DNA of 64,000 nt from Tubiluchus corallicola (taxonomy: Eukaryota; Priapulida; Priapulimorpha; Priapulimorphida; Tubiluchidae): contig JAQGDQ010000310.1 of assembly GCA_030141605.1 (NCBI GenBank), forward strand, positions 10,001 to 74,000. Direction: 5' to 3'. A model generated the notes under the pieces. The model was not told the DNA's origin, did no database searches, and saw nothing but the letters and a program-made list of their open reading frames with translations. Position 1 is the stretch's first letter, and every line of letters begins with the position of its first letter. The position numbers and the translations under genes were made by a program. Shown here piece after piece: positions 25,501-61,304 of this stretch.

Positions 25501-26201
25501 CAAACAGTTTACCCGTTAAAACCATAGTGTAAAATTTTGTAACGAAGCCATACTTGTCATGCTATAGATTTCACGGCAATTTATATTACTGATAGTAGAT
25601 GTCAAGATCAAGCAGTCATATCTCTTACTCTACTAAAACATTTTACGGTGATGATAAGAAAACTCTGATGTCAAACATCAACGGTCACCTCAGCTTTGAG
25701 AAACTCCTCTTCTTCATACAAAGCTGTTCCATAGTAGACAAGGATTTGATACTTCACTCCACTGCCAAGTAAATCGGCACTATTTTCACTCACAGCAAGA
25801 ACTAAACTTGCCTAGAAGATAGCAGAAATGGTAGCAGATTAAACACTAAGATAATAGAACAATCTACATAAACTTTCTTCTGAGCAAGAGAAGCAAGGGT
25901 ATTTATATACCAACTGTGACTACGATGATAATGGTTAGGACTCAGTCAGGTGTGCAATTTGCAAAACTGTGAATACTTAATAATAAACTACATGAGGAAG
26001 CAGCCATAAAAATATCGGATTTAAAAAATTTTGAAAAATCTCAACCAGTTTCCGAGTCAGTGGAGGCAGGTTAAAAGAAAAGGGCTGGTACTACTGTATT
26101 TACTTTTTAAGCCTTCTCGGTCATTACATACTAACCAACGACACAACGCTTGAGTACAGTTCCTCATCATGCAAGCATTTAATTTGGTCAAACACACTCA
26201 T
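3159..26201 (-). CDS. ANAPC7: Anaphase-promoting complex subunit 7 (APC7), complete, 15 coding exons
   Basis: APC7 is a TPR-superhelix scaffold subunit of the anaphase-promoting complex, the nuclear/cytoplasmic E3 ubiquitin ligase that drives mitotic exit; it sits at the top of the TPR arm near Cdc27 and helps coactivator docking. Fifteen ORF blocks with GT-AG borders and matching phases join into 545 residues plus stop; the human protein is about 565-600 residues. The order follows animal APC7: MSVFDQ start, KYQILVYYGTALY (residues 42-54), ESIPAKQR (about 116-123), FPLALDAA (about 155-162), LRDNLDVLCSLGEAYY (223-238), EPWACMAWHCF (about 295-305), EALLLKGQALLEL (about 330-342), GLVECCLA (368-375), HQLLGDYL (about 468-475) and LDPSNSKALEG (494-504). 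An acidic tail ends it. The start ATG has a purine at -3. Protein comparison is from memory of the family; exon borders are read from sequence. The only weak parts are the exon 4 acceptor and the 14-codon last exon. A minisatellite has grown from exon 11 into the next intron. Confidence 0.95.
3307..3830. mobile_element. Tc1/mariner (pogo-like) MITE, 524 bp
   Basis: Flanked by TA on both sides. Left end CAGTCATACCTCTGTTTTCG, right end inverse of CAGACATAACCTCCATTGTC. Contains a small internal duplication of CGAAAACCGATTTGTACGAG (around 3748 and 3778). Lies in the last intron of ANAPC7. Confidence 0.75.
4370..4505. repeat. Dispersed repeat, copy 1 (see 8691-8830)
   Basis: About 135 bp around GCACCTGCATTT and ATGCATTGCACAAAA; about 80% alike by eye to 8691-8830. 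Family unknown. Confidence 0.7.
4519..4694. mobile_element. Pogo-like MITE (CAGTAAGTCCTCGC family), truncated copy
   Basis: Right-hand part only, ending GCGAGGACTTACTG before TA. Matches the right ends of the full copies at 42991-43714 and 60016-60731. Confidence 0.8.
4757..4871 (-). CDS. ANAPC7: ANAPC7 coding exon 14 (residues 493-531)
   Basis: Acceptor ATTCTAG, donor GTACCT. Encodes LDPSNSKALEGVQRTEK followed by an acidic stretch (about 9 Asp/Glu in 20 residues), as in the human LDPNDQKSLEGMQKMEK tail. Confidence 0.93.
4874..6132. other. ANAPC7 intron 13, unique part
   Basis: No repeat family or coding block recognised. A short direct repeat GTGTTGTCAAGTGTAAACAAAT occurs twice near 5900-5940. 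Confidence 0.5.
6133..6240. repeat. 44-bp inverted repeat with 20-bp loop
   Basis: Arms 6133-6176 and 6197-6240 are complementary with about 4 mismatches (AACCTGTAATG..AAGCAAGC / GCTTGCTT..CATTACAGGTT). The right arm is part of the LINE coding remnant. Confidence 0.9.
6133..6583 (+). mobile_element. CR1/Jockey-like LINE 3' fragment with fold-back 5' end
   Basis: The plus strand encodes AILLWNSLPLQVKQIKSRSA and LKSLILTRYE, the typical WNSLP...S...FK C-terminus of non-LTR reverse transcriptase ORFs, with a stop at 6360. A 3'UTR then ends in AATAAAGATTATT and an AT run. The 5' end is a 44-bp inverted copy of its own start (6133-6176 against 6197-6240). Confidence 0.7.
6930..7046 (-). CDS. ANAPC7: ANAPC7 coding exon 13 (residues 454-493)
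   Basis: Acceptor TTTTCAG, donor GTATGT, phase 2 to phase 2. Encodes ALESNCRLHQLLGDYLSRNN and QEALDQYNIAL, the last TPR of APC7 (human ANQSDCVLHRILGDFL and QEAMDQYSIAL). Confidence 0.95.
7047..7938. other. ANAPC7 intron 12, unique part
   Basis: AT-rich; I recognise no gene, RNA or repeat here. Confidence 0.5.
7943..8367. mobile_element. piggyBac-type MITE (AGGAAAACC family), copy 1
   Basis: Flanked by TTAA at 7939-7942 and 8368-8371. Ends AGGAAAACCAGATGATTG and inverse of AGGAAGACCGGACGATTG. Length 425 bp, no ORF. Related copies at 32683, 39194 and 56473. Confidence 0.85.
8691..8830. repeat. Dispersed repeat, copy 2 (see 4370-4505)
   Basis: Shares GCACCTGCATTT and GAAATGCATTGCACAAAA with 4370-4505. 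It forms the start of a 164-codon open frame (8699-9193, plus) that has no recognisable domain and is not treated as a gene. Confidence 0.7.
9376..9488 (-). CDS. ANAPC7: ANAPC7 coding exon 12 (residues 417-454)
   Basis: Acceptor ATTACAG, donor GTATGT, ends in phase 2. Encodes AKSCLEKALKQDMLYTDAV and LLAEIYVNEQQVEKAIT, matching AKTLLDKALTQRPDYIKAV and AELLSREQKYEDGIA. Confidence 0.94.
9781..9809. repeat. TG/TA microsatellite
   Basis: Alternating TGTG and TATA run directly left of the pogo-like element at 9810. Confidence 0.85.
9810..10248. mobile_element. Pogo-like MITE (CAGTCAACCCTCGTTAAAC family), 439 bp
   Basis: Flanked by TA (9808-9809, 10249-10250). Ends CAGTCGACCCTTGTTAAACC and inverse of CAGTCAACCCTCGTTAAACT. 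Inserted in a TA microsatellite, as expected for a TA-targeting element. An internal open frame on the minus strand has no known domain. Confidence 0.88.
10249..10312. repeat. CA/TA microsatellite
   Basis: Runs of CA then TA beside the pogo-like element; the original TA/TG tract appears split by the insertion. Confidence 0.85.
10801..11428. mobile_element. Unclassified inverted-ended element (GTCCATAAGTCGG family), copy A
   Basis: Left end TGTGTGCTTGCAAACC then CCGTCCATAAGTCGG; right end is the inverse of TGTGTGCTTAC then CGTCCATACGTC. Related copies at 40281, 47298 and 57541. The interior carries a damaged version of an ORF better kept in the other copies. No clear target duplication. Confidence 0.75.
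11618..13456. repeat. Exon-11-derived minisatellite, 12 copies of 153-154 bp
   Basis: Each unit (minus strand) holds the last 90 bases of ANAPC7 exon 11 (SNACKHLG...TIDK), the GTGAAT or GTAAAT donor and about 60 bases of intron ending in a run of A. The copy at 13364-13456 is the real exon. Units with 7 A stay in frame (51 residues); units with 8 A shift and meet a stop, as does the first unit after the exon. Confidence 0.95.
13364..13509 (-). CDS. ANAPC7: ANAPC7 coding exon 11 (residues 368-416), founder of the adjacent minisatellite
   Basis: Acceptor TATAAAG, donor GTGAAT, phase 1 to phase 0. Encodes GLVECCLANHRTREAITLAS and then CKHLGQTPRTLTLYASVL, aligning with GLIECYLASNSIREA and KTLGANAQTLTLLATV. 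Its last 90 bases, the donor and about 60 bases of intron have been copied about 11 more times immediately downstream. Confidence 0.92.
13640..14370. repeat. TTAC/ATTGC-rich tandem array, about 115-bp units
   Basis: About six units around ATTACTTCATATTATTTA, TACAGAATGTTATGATA and CTTTATATTACGTTACATC, preceded by short CATTA runs. It lies between ANAPC7 exons 11 and 10. Confidence 0.85.
14394..14535 (-). CDS. ANAPC7: ANAPC7 coding exon 10 (residues 321-368)
   Basis: Acceptor GAACAG, donor GTAGGC. Encodes EALLLKGQALLELKKINEA, matching QALLLKGAALRNMGRVQEA. An earlier in-exon GT (after NNY) is out of phase with exon 11, whereas the GTAGGC donor gives a gapless join through RFESHKGLVECC, which decided the border. 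Confidence 0.93.
14692..14806 (-). CDS. ANAPC7: ANAPC7 coding exon 9 (residues 282-320)
   Basis: Acceptor TTTACAG, donor GTATAC. Encodes HSPEPWACMAWHCFATKKVTRAVYF, aligning with the HAEPWVVSGCHSFYSKRYSRALYL TPR of human APC7 (short parts quoted). Restores phase 0. Confidence 0.94.
15070..15400. other. GC-rich block, possible tRNA-derived SINE
   Basis: About 50% GC in a 36% GC setting. Contains GGATCGAATCTCC, near an RNA polymerase III B box. No second copy seen in the window, so the nature is unclear. Confidence 0.3.
15549..15733 (-). CDS. ANAPC7: ANAPC7 coding exon 8 (residues 221-282)
   Basis: Acceptor TTTCCAG, donor GTGAGA, ends in phase 2. Contains a clear TPR: LCSLGEAYYLSGQYKQAL followed by LQRVHSLDPLL. 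Equivalent to LRDNVDLLGSLADLYFRAG of human APC7. Confidence 0.95.
16050..18242. repeat. 60-bp minisatellite, about 36 copies
   Basis: Unit CAATCAACATCCACTGCAGT then TGAAGCACGGACCAGGCACT then ACTGCATGCATATACTGGTC. Because 60 is divisible by 3, several frames stay open on both strands; these are not genes. A G/T-rich interruption sits at 17241-17310. It lies between ANAPC7 exons 8 and 7. Confidence 0.97.
17241..17310 (+). repeat. G/T-rich insertion in the 60-bp array
   Basis: About seven runs of 5-7 G separated by TT or short spacers; G-quadruplex potential on the plus strand. It replaces part of one unit. Confidence 0.8.
18623..18710 (-). CDS. ANAPC7: ANAPC7 coding exon 7 (residues 191-220)
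   Basis: Acceptor CGGTTAG, donor GTATAA. Encodes WLSSWIRAHSHLASREYQQA, the counterpart of WLSVWIKAYAFVHTGDNSRA. Restores phase 0 exactly. Its donor side faces the 60-bp minisatellite at 16-18 kb. Confidence 0.93.
18729..19163. mobile_element. Putative DNA element with CCGTATATAC-type ends
   Basis: Left TACCGTATATACGTGTGTAC and GGTTGACC; right half contains AAGTCGACC and TTGTACATAAGTATATA. Resembles known short elements with GTATAAGTCGACC ends, but borders are not sharp. Confidence 0.4.
19164..19312 (+). repeat. A-tailed dispersed repeat, copy 1 (see 42009-42140)
   Basis: Shares AATTTAATACAGTATGA, TCACTGTGTGCTTAATGTCA and GAATGTGATAATAATAAAA with 42009-42140, then an A-rich tail. Likely the 3' end of a retroelement. 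Confidence 0.7.
19382..19560. repeat. CT microsatellite
   Basis: Perfect CT run to about 19445, then CT/CCT variants. Confidence 0.97.
19887..20000 (-). CDS. ANAPC7: ANAPC7 coding exon 6 (residues 153-191)
   Basis: Acceptor ATTTCAG, donor GTTAGT, phase 2 to phase 2. Encodes REFPLALDAAVSLMSLGV and VASMEW-type residues at the end, matching RQCPLALDAILGLLSLSV in human APC7. Confidence 0.94.
20175..20290 (-). CDS. ANAPC7: ANAPC7 coding exon 5 (residues 115-153, split codon)
   Basis: Acceptor ATTTCAG, donor GTAAAT, ends in phase 2. Encodes ESIPAKQRSAKINLTLSKLY and then NAGMERSAATGYKEIL, very close to the IPSRQRTPKIN / KAGQERPSVTSYKEVL segment of human APC7. Confidence 0.95.
20336..20850. repeat. 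Tandem array of about 54-63-bp units with internal palindrome
   Basis: Nine units of GATCACTTGTTGGAAAGTGA then TCATAGGCAACGCTATCAAA and ATATTGCCTGTCTGT. TGATCACTT/AAGTGATCA forms a hairpin in most units. A block of three units near 20520 is repeated near 20690. Lies directly upstream of exon 5 in gene orientation. Confidence 0.92.
20851..21870. other. ANAPC7 intron 4, unique part
   Basis: AT-rich; no coding block, RNA or repeat recognised. Confidence 0.5.
21874..22394. repeat. CTAAA pentanucleotide satellite, about 520 bp
   Basis: About 100 copies of CTAAA with CTGAA variants at the left edge and CTATAAA variants near 22225-22265. Confidence 0.98.
22395..23668. other. ANAPC7 intron 4, second unique part
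   Basis: A minus-strand open frame of 118 codons (23146-23502) lacks any domain I recognise; no splice-compatible link to ANAPC7. Nothing else seen. Confidence 0.45.
23669..23752 (-). CDS. ANAPC7: ANAPC7 coding exon 4 (residues 87-114)
   Basis: Encodes EVDVKFKLHKCHVKMKQP, matching the EIEVKYKMAECYTMLKQ helix of APC7. Donor GTGAGT. The acceptor (TTTTTGAAG) has a weak pyrimidine tract, so the first one or two residues are uncertain. Confidence 0.85.
24155..24534. mobile_element. Pogo-like MITE (CAGTCAACCTCGGATATAAGGGAC family), truncated
   Basis: TA at 24153-24154 then CAGTCAACCTCAGATATAAG. Inverted relative to the full copy at 54536-55027. Its far end is lost where the poly-G array begins. 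Confidence 0.85.
24535..24962. repeat. Seven-copy 60-bp array with poly-G tracts
   Basis: Unit ACAGTAAAACACAACTAGCC then TCTGACAAGGTAGTGAGCTT and CGTTTGG followed by 5-13 G. G-tract lengths differ in nearly every copy. It replaces the end of the preceding MITE. Confidence 0.95.
25087..25155 (-). CDS. ANAPC7: ANAPC7 coding exon 3 (residues 64-86)
   Basis: Acceptor TTTCAG, donor GTAAGT, phase 0. Encodes FRKALQLHKAI and a basic stretch rich in Lys, equivalent to the ALQQKKALSKTSKVR region of vertebrate APC7. Confidence 0.88.
25331..25364. repeat. 13-bp hairpin
   Basis: CATAGACATTTAT and ATAAATGTCTATG separated by 8 bp, in intron 2 of ANAPC7. Function unknown. Confidence 0.8.
25689..25811 (-). 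CDS. ANAPC7: ANAPC7 coding exon 2 (residues 23-63)
   Basis: Acceptor TTCTAG, donor GTGACC, phase 0 on both sides. Encodes the first helix pairs, with KYQILVYYGTALYEEEEF corresponding to KYQLLVYHADSLFHDKEY in the human protein. Confidence 0.92.
26136..26201 (-). CDS. ANAPC7: ANAPC7 coding exon 1 (residues 1-22)
   Basis: Begins MSVFDQIK, matching the conserved MSVVDHVR-type start of animal APC7. Ends at a GTTAGT donor in phase 0. An ATTTTAG just upstream of the ATG could be the acceptor of a 5'UTR intron, so the transcript start may lie further upstream. Confidence 0.9.
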
Positions 26202-27583
26202 GTCCACACTAAAATGGTGACGAAATTCAAAACAGCAAGCTCCAAAAGTTAAAGTTAGCACTTTCAAGATTAAAATGTTTTAAAACTTATAAAATAATAA
26301 ACTACAACTAATTGCCGGCTAAACTAAAAGTTGAAAAATATTGACGGGAACAATTACTGAATGTCACCACCAGATGGCAAAAGTTCAGTATTTTCGTTGG
26401 TGACTAATTTTTGTAGTAACGACGAGCAAGCTCTTTAGCAAATTATAGAGTCTAGACAATTAAACCACAGTGTTTGTTAAATAAGTAAATTTTACCTTCA
26501 AATGTTGTGAAATGTACAAAAATATAACTTGTAAAGTACTGTAATTTGTATAATTTCGTCGTACAAATATATTTTAGAAATTTAGCTCACATTATTTAGC
26601 ACCTCATTAGTTAATTCAGGGACGTCATGGAAAAACATTTAGTAGAGGAAAAGTTTTGTCTGAATTTCTTTTTTAATGTGGTTAGATGCGTAAAAAGACT
26701 ATACATTGGGGATATAATTTAAAACTCTTTTAAGTGAGCACTTGTCTTAAAATGTTAATTTTTTGTAAATTTTCATTTTCAGCAGTTATAGTTATTCAGT
26801 GGACTAATCTACCTAACACGTTTAAAGCTTTAAATAGAAGATTACTTTTCTTCTTTCTTCTTCAATGTGTCATTCCATCTATTGTAGACATTGAGGAAAA
26901 TATACATTTTTTATATTAAAATTTTGTCTATATTTAACGTTTATTGGAGGTGATTATTATTAAAATTATTATTATCATTATGAAAAATATTGCGTCTTTG
27001 TGAATGTTGTTGCTTAATTCTAACCCTAGTCATAACAGAAGAGAGGCAGTACAAAACAAATTATTACAGACATAATGCAAAGGAGGAATTTGTGACTAAT
27101 AAGGCGAAGAAAAATTCTTACTGATTACTGCGTCCAGTCACTTCAAACTAAACATGTTTAGCCTGGCTGGCAAATGATTGCATAATAATTGTGGCAAAAG
27201 CAATTTGTGAAAGATTTCACTTTCACCTGCTGTATTACTCGTGGGTATATCGTGTAATGACCGTGTTGATCTTGAAGGACAATCTCTATGCAACCAACAT
27301 GGTTAATTGAAATAAGACACTTCTGCAAAACCAGTGTCTCATCTTAAGGGATTATGTTTCATAATAACACAGATTCAATTGGTCCCAATGCACTACATTT
27401 AAGGCCCTGACACCTGCTCCCCGGCCCCCAGAATACTTGTGCAGTTTTGTCTTATGCAAAAAATGCTGCTTCTTTTTATACTAGCTTGCAAATACAATGC
27501 AGCCAAAACCAAATCCGTATGAGTTAATTCAGGCATAAAGTACGTGTACAAATAAAATGCTTTTGTGAGAAAAACCCATCAAG
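26202..27583. other. ANAPC7 upstream/promoter region
   Basis: Sequence directly upstream of the ANAPC7 ATG. No TATA box, CpG island or shared motif that I could defend; 26700-27000 is very AT-rich. Confidence 0.4.
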
Positions 27584-28243
27584 CAGCGACGGATACAGGT
27601 TTTAGAAAAAGGGTGGGAAAAGAGAAAAAGCAGCTAGGGGGTCTTGGTCATGGTGAGTAGTGAGTAAAAAAGACTTGTTGTGAACTGGTCGAATTTCGTC
27701 TCTTACTTAGTCTGAAAAAAATATTTCTTGATAATTTACTGAGATGCACGCTTAATACGTGAATAACCTTCATTAACAAGGGCGGATGCAGGCTTTAGAA
27801 AAGGGGTCGGCTCAACGAAAAACCAGCTAGGTGGTCTGGGGAACCGCCGAAAGCTTCCACCACCCCACCCCCGGCTGCCAATGCATTTTAGACCATTTTT
27901 CTTACTATTTCTTGAAGCAAATTCAATAGTTTAAAACTCATTATGTCACCTCAAACTTTTGACTCTTAATTACATAGCAATATACTAGTATACACACTAG
28001 TATAGCATATAATTGCGCACAGCGACATCTTTGCCAAAAATTTCAATTATTACTTAAAGGGCACCAATGTTTTCACACTGAAATCATTAATGCAGAACTT
28101 TTTACACGATATAAGCCATTAAAAGCTACCACTAGACGTTCTAAAGCTTATAATCCAGAGAAGATATTCACTTGGTGCAATGTAACTGCTACTATGAAAG
28201 GGTGGGCCAGGCCTCTTGGGCCCACCCTCTAAATCTGCCACTG
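27584..28243. mobile_element. Composite GGCGGA-family transposon carrying a host-gene fragment
   Basis: Starts CAGCGACGGATACAGG and ends AAATCTGCCACTG, both proper family ends. Inside are a 62-bp left-end piece (27584-27645), a 131-bp copy of the hydrolase exon n/donor/intron (27646-27776), and a full element (27777-28243). No matching target duplication seen. Confidence 0.75.
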
Positions 28244-29422
28244 TTAAGTACCATATGCCAAGGTTTAACATGGAAGACAAAGCAATTTATGCATAAAGTC
28301 TAACATACAAGACAAAAACAAGAGTCAGTTCATAGAATTTCACAGTTTTTATTATATAACAACATGAGATTTTATAAGGTATAAATTCAACCTACCAGTA
28401 AAGCAGCACTGTATGCACCATGACAGTTTGGAAAAAGAATAGAACATATATGCATGGTACTGGCACTACACACATTCACATGGTGCATCTATCACAAAAA
28501 AATAAGAATAGCTGCCCGAGTAAAAAATTCTGATTATCATTTTGCAATCGTCATTGTATGTAATAAGAACAATTACAGAAAGTGAAATCGCTATTAAATT
28601 TACAGTATAGCAAATATACTTAAATTCACTTAGACTTTATAACTTCATCCTCCTTTCGGGATTTCTATCTAACATGTGCAAAAATAACACTACAGTTAGA
28701 AAAACCATCAACAGCATTAATTACAATGATGTCTACACCTTGCATATTACCCGTAAATTCCTGTTTAAGTACGTCAGAGAAAAAAAGCATTCACACTTTA
28801 CAAAATTCCTGAAGTGTTTTTACTTAAATTCTAAAAGGAGGCATCTTCAGTATCACCTATCTACAATGAGAATAAAAACTAACTCGAAAAAACCGACAAA
28901 AAGTGGCTTGTCAGCATCTTTATATAATGTGAATGAAAATAGCCACTATCAAAGAAAATAAATAATATCTGTAAAAAAACGAACGTATAAAAGGTATCGG
29001 AATAAGGTAGAAGAATTTTACAACAAAACAACAGTAACTAATGGGTCTATAATAGGCACTAGAGGATATTATAAAACTATCATTCATTTTCTATATATAA
29101 TTCACTTTAATTCATTATACTAGCCTGATTGTCTTGTTGCATTTTGCACTTTACGTGTTTGCAATCATTGCGCATGTTATGCGACAGACAGACAGACAGA
29201 CATCAGGAGTCTATAATGATTCAACATGATTGTCACTATTTTTATTTTCTACAGCTTTATACACATAAATGAATTTAGTTAGCACTGCATTTTTCTAAAC
29301 ATGCTAAAGTCAATTTTGTTCCAAGCTGGAGAAAACTAGTATTAAAAACAAACAAAAAGAAACACGTGTAAAAATATGTATAAAAATGTGATATTAAATC
29401 CTCTCACAGTTTCCTCTTAAAC
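28244..29422. other. Intergenic, unique
   Basis: A plus-strand open frame of 95 codons (28674-28961), rich in Lys, Asn and His, has no recognised domain. A GACA run is at 29184-29200. Confidence 0.4.
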
Positions 29423-30005
29423 CAGTGTTGGGATAGTTCCTTGCTAATATAACTATTACAGTTAAGAGTCATGTTTTTGAAAAACATAACTTGATATAGC
29501 TGTCAAGAAAAGTAACTAGTTATAGTTCTTTTATAGTTATAGTTCTTTGCAGTTATAGTTCTTTTTCTACCATCCGAAAGATAACCTGGTCACAGGTACA
29601 GTTCCTTTTCTACCATCAGAAAAATAACTAGTTACAGTTAAAGTTGATTTAAAAAGGAACTCTATTATGACTATGAAGTTCACATGTCTGGTAAGGGTAC
29701 TACATCATCAAAATTCACTCTAGAATGATGTTGCACTGCTCATTTGCACGGCCTGAACTACCGTGCAACAACAATCGACTGTAGAGTACTGGAAGAGGAG
29801 AATAATGGACAGAGTACAATTTTTATACGACGTGCAGTCATCAAACTTTTGGTCTGATGCTAGACAAATGTAACGATAAAATACCCGTATAACTACGTGA
29901 TTAGTAGTTAACTTCTAAAAATTGTAACTAGATACAGTTAGAGTTCCACAATTTTGGACTATTTTTGGAACAAGTTACATTTGTAATGCGTTACTCTCAT
30001 CACTG
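29423..30005. mobile_element. hAT-like element with CAGTGTTGGG / CATCACTG ends
   Basis: Left end CAGTGTTGGGATAGTTCC, right end AATGCGTTACTCTCATCACTG, a combination widely seen in non-autonomous hAT elements. The interior has a few AACTAGTTACAGTT units, the seed of the array at 34640-35560. Flanks TCTTAAAC and GTTAACAA are not a clean duplication. Confidence 0.65.
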
Positions 30006-30348
30006 GTTAACAAGTATCTCTAAACATGAAAGAGCAGTCTTATAAATGCAGTATAAAGCTGGTTTCTCTTAATAAGCAGTACTAATTTCATCACAGATAG
30101 TGAAACAGGATATATGGCACAAAGTATATGGCACTATTATCAGAAATACAGGCCGATTTACCGAAACTGCCATTAGCTTAATAGAAATGATTAAAAGACA
30201 ATAGTATATTGGCAAATCTAATAACAACGTGAAAACTTAAAAAAAAACTGATTTTCAAACATCTGTGTAAAAGCATCTTATAAGTTGTTGCAACAAATAT
30301 AAATTTTTCACTACATTATATATACGTATGACATAAAGAAATAAAATA

Positions 30349-30354
30349 TTTATT
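30349..30354 (-). terminator. Poly(A) signal of the glycoside hydrolase gene
   Basis: AATAAA on the minus strand about 72 bp after the TAA, in AT-rich sequence; a well-placed candidate giving a very short 3'UTR. Confidence 0.55.
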
Positions 30355-30425
30355 GCATACACAATTCCCTGTATAGAATAGAATGATAAGGTGTGACAGG
30401 AAGGTCACAGTTTCTCTTTACCCAG

Positions 30426-59058
<28,633 letters not shown>

Positions 59059-60015
59059 CTAGAATTTGAAAAGCATGTCTTTCATCACTGTGCGTTGAAC
59101 AACCGATTTACATAGACATGCATGTATGACTACCAAATGGAGAAATCATCTTTTCCAGCCATTTATAATATTTTCTGAAATTGCGTATGCTTAGAATATT
59201 CTTAAAAATGATCCTTCATTCAGTTAAGAAAGCAAAAATTTGATGATATTCAAGGAATGTTAAAGGGGAATTTTTTAAGTGTGCCTCACAAAATTTTCCA
59301 TATAAAGTTATATTACTTTGCATTATGCTTATCTGCTTGAAACACTTATGTAACTGGAAAAGAAAATTCATAGTAATTTAAAATGTTTGTTCCAGCTGTT
59401 AAAACATCATTGACTCACCTTCCCTGTATGCACCACTGACTCACTAAAACAGTATTACTCTTACTAGCAAAATATTTTATACTTTTGCTCATAGTTAGCG
59501 AAGTGTGCGTTGCGAATGCTCTGATTATTTTTTCAACTTTCCGCAATATTATCTAAACTTATTTCAGTCAATTCACCATTAAAATGGTTACACCGAACGA
59601 TCATCGCGGGTGCTTAAATTTTCAAGTTTTATACAGCGTTACTGCTAATACAAGCTCTGTGTGCAATAAGACAGCATGTAAGAGATACAAGATTTCAAGA
59701 CGACTTTTTTATGCTTTATTTACGAAATTATTTGTGATTTATTTATTTATTTATGTTTTCTTATTCTTGAAAGAAGAGATTGCTGCATTTAGTGCTAAAA
59801 ACAACAAAAACTTCTCCCCCAAAACTGCTGTTTTCCAAAAAAGACTCGTGAAAGTGTGCATTGCCCAATAAAAGTATCGTAATAAAGTGAAGAAAAATGT
59901 TTCTATCTAAAGTTTCACAAGAAAAATAAAAGCCTAATAGGAACAGCCTAACTATTACGGTAGGCCGGTATAGCAAGGTGATTTCATAATGCAGACACAA
60001 TTACCTTTTAAAATA
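59059..60015. other. Upstream intron of the hydrolase gene
   Basis: No further hydrolase exon found. 59320-59760 belongs to the dispersed repeat also seen at 49420-50140 and 37980-38100. The 95-codon plus-strand frame at 59584-59871 has no known domain. Confidence 0.5.
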
Positions 60016-60731
60016 CAGTAAGTCCTTACTAAATGGCTCCCCGTTTAACGACGTTTCGTTTTAACGACGCTAAACATTTGACACCTTTTTCTCACTTAAC
60101 GATGCACTGTTTCATTTTAATGACTTTTTTACCTTGCTAACCGCCACTTTTAATTTGAAGCAGCAAAACGGTAAATATTGCGTTATTCTGTTCTAAAAAT
60201 CCACCAGTAACCTAAACAGTGCAATTATTATAATGCTTTTGCTTCCCGACTGACTACATACTAAATTCTAGTGACTTTTGGCCCACTGTATCAAGGGAGA
60301 TCTATTCGCCTATTTATACGTCTCCACACATCCAACTTTTAAACTTTATGCCAAGGAATTTTGTCTGCGACCTAGCTGTTGCTATAACAACCAGGTAGCA
60401 TTGTTTCAAGATCACTTCATGCAGGATTGTTTAACTGCTTACTGTCTGTATATATGCGTTAACGTTAAGGAAAGTGAATCGTTGCAAGTCTAGCTGGATA
60501 TTATAGAAAGATAGGTGGTTTTAAGCAAACAGAAGAAATTAATCAGTAGAAATATGAATAAAACCTATAAAACATTTAATTTATATAATTTGAGGATTGA
60601 TTTGTGCTTCTGGAACGTATCTCAATACTTTTACATTATTTTCTATGGAAGTCTTGGTTTCGTTTAATGACGCTTCGCTTAACGTCGCGCTTTTCTGGAC
60701 TGCATTAGCGTCGTTAAGCGAAGACTTACTG
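60016..60731. mobile_element. Pogo-like MITE (CAGTAAGTCCTCGC family), full copy 716 bp
   Basis: TA flanks. Ends CAGTAAGTCCTTACTAAATG and inverse of CAGTAAGTCTTCGCTTAACG. Interior like 42991-43714. Confidence 0.9.
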
Positions 60732-60874
60732 TACATGTTTCAGCAGCCTGCAATCCAGAATTTAACAGCAAGGCCTGCTGGCGGAGAGACCCAAACTTGA
60801 TTCGTTATCAAAGCAATGTCTCTAAGATGAGCTACTGAACCACAAGTGAATACTTGAAAATATATACATCCTTT

Positions 60875-60975
60875 CTCTACTGCGTAAACAGTCAGAATCA
60901 GTACGGCTAATAAAATAGCGCACGTGAGTACTGAACCAGTTGAAACATCTGCTCACGGACCAGGCTAGACATTTT
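60875..60975 (-). repeat. tRNA-derived SINE candidate, copy 3
   Basis: On the minus strand GTCCGTGAGCAGATGTTTC, CTGGTTCAGTACTC (B-box-like), then TAGCCGTACTGATTCTGACT and GTTTACG. Shares the tail with copies 1 and 2. Confidence 0.55.
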
Positions 60976-61304
60976 AACTTTGGATGTCGACCAAAACCAT
61001 GACAACTTGGCTATATATACCTCCATCAGATTTTCAATGAGATCCGAACAAATTCACAAGTACTGAACAAACTGATAACAATGATACGATATTAAAACAC
61101 CACATATGTTAAATATTGACAGCACTACTGAGTATTGACACAACTAATTGCTATTTCACACTGAACAGTTCCTCAAATAAGCTTTTAATATTATAACTAG
61201 AACATAATAAGTGAAATTTACGTATTGATATAATGGACCATAAATATTTACCATGTACTTTCATTACAAAAGTGTAATACATTAATTTTAGGATTATACA
61301 GACG

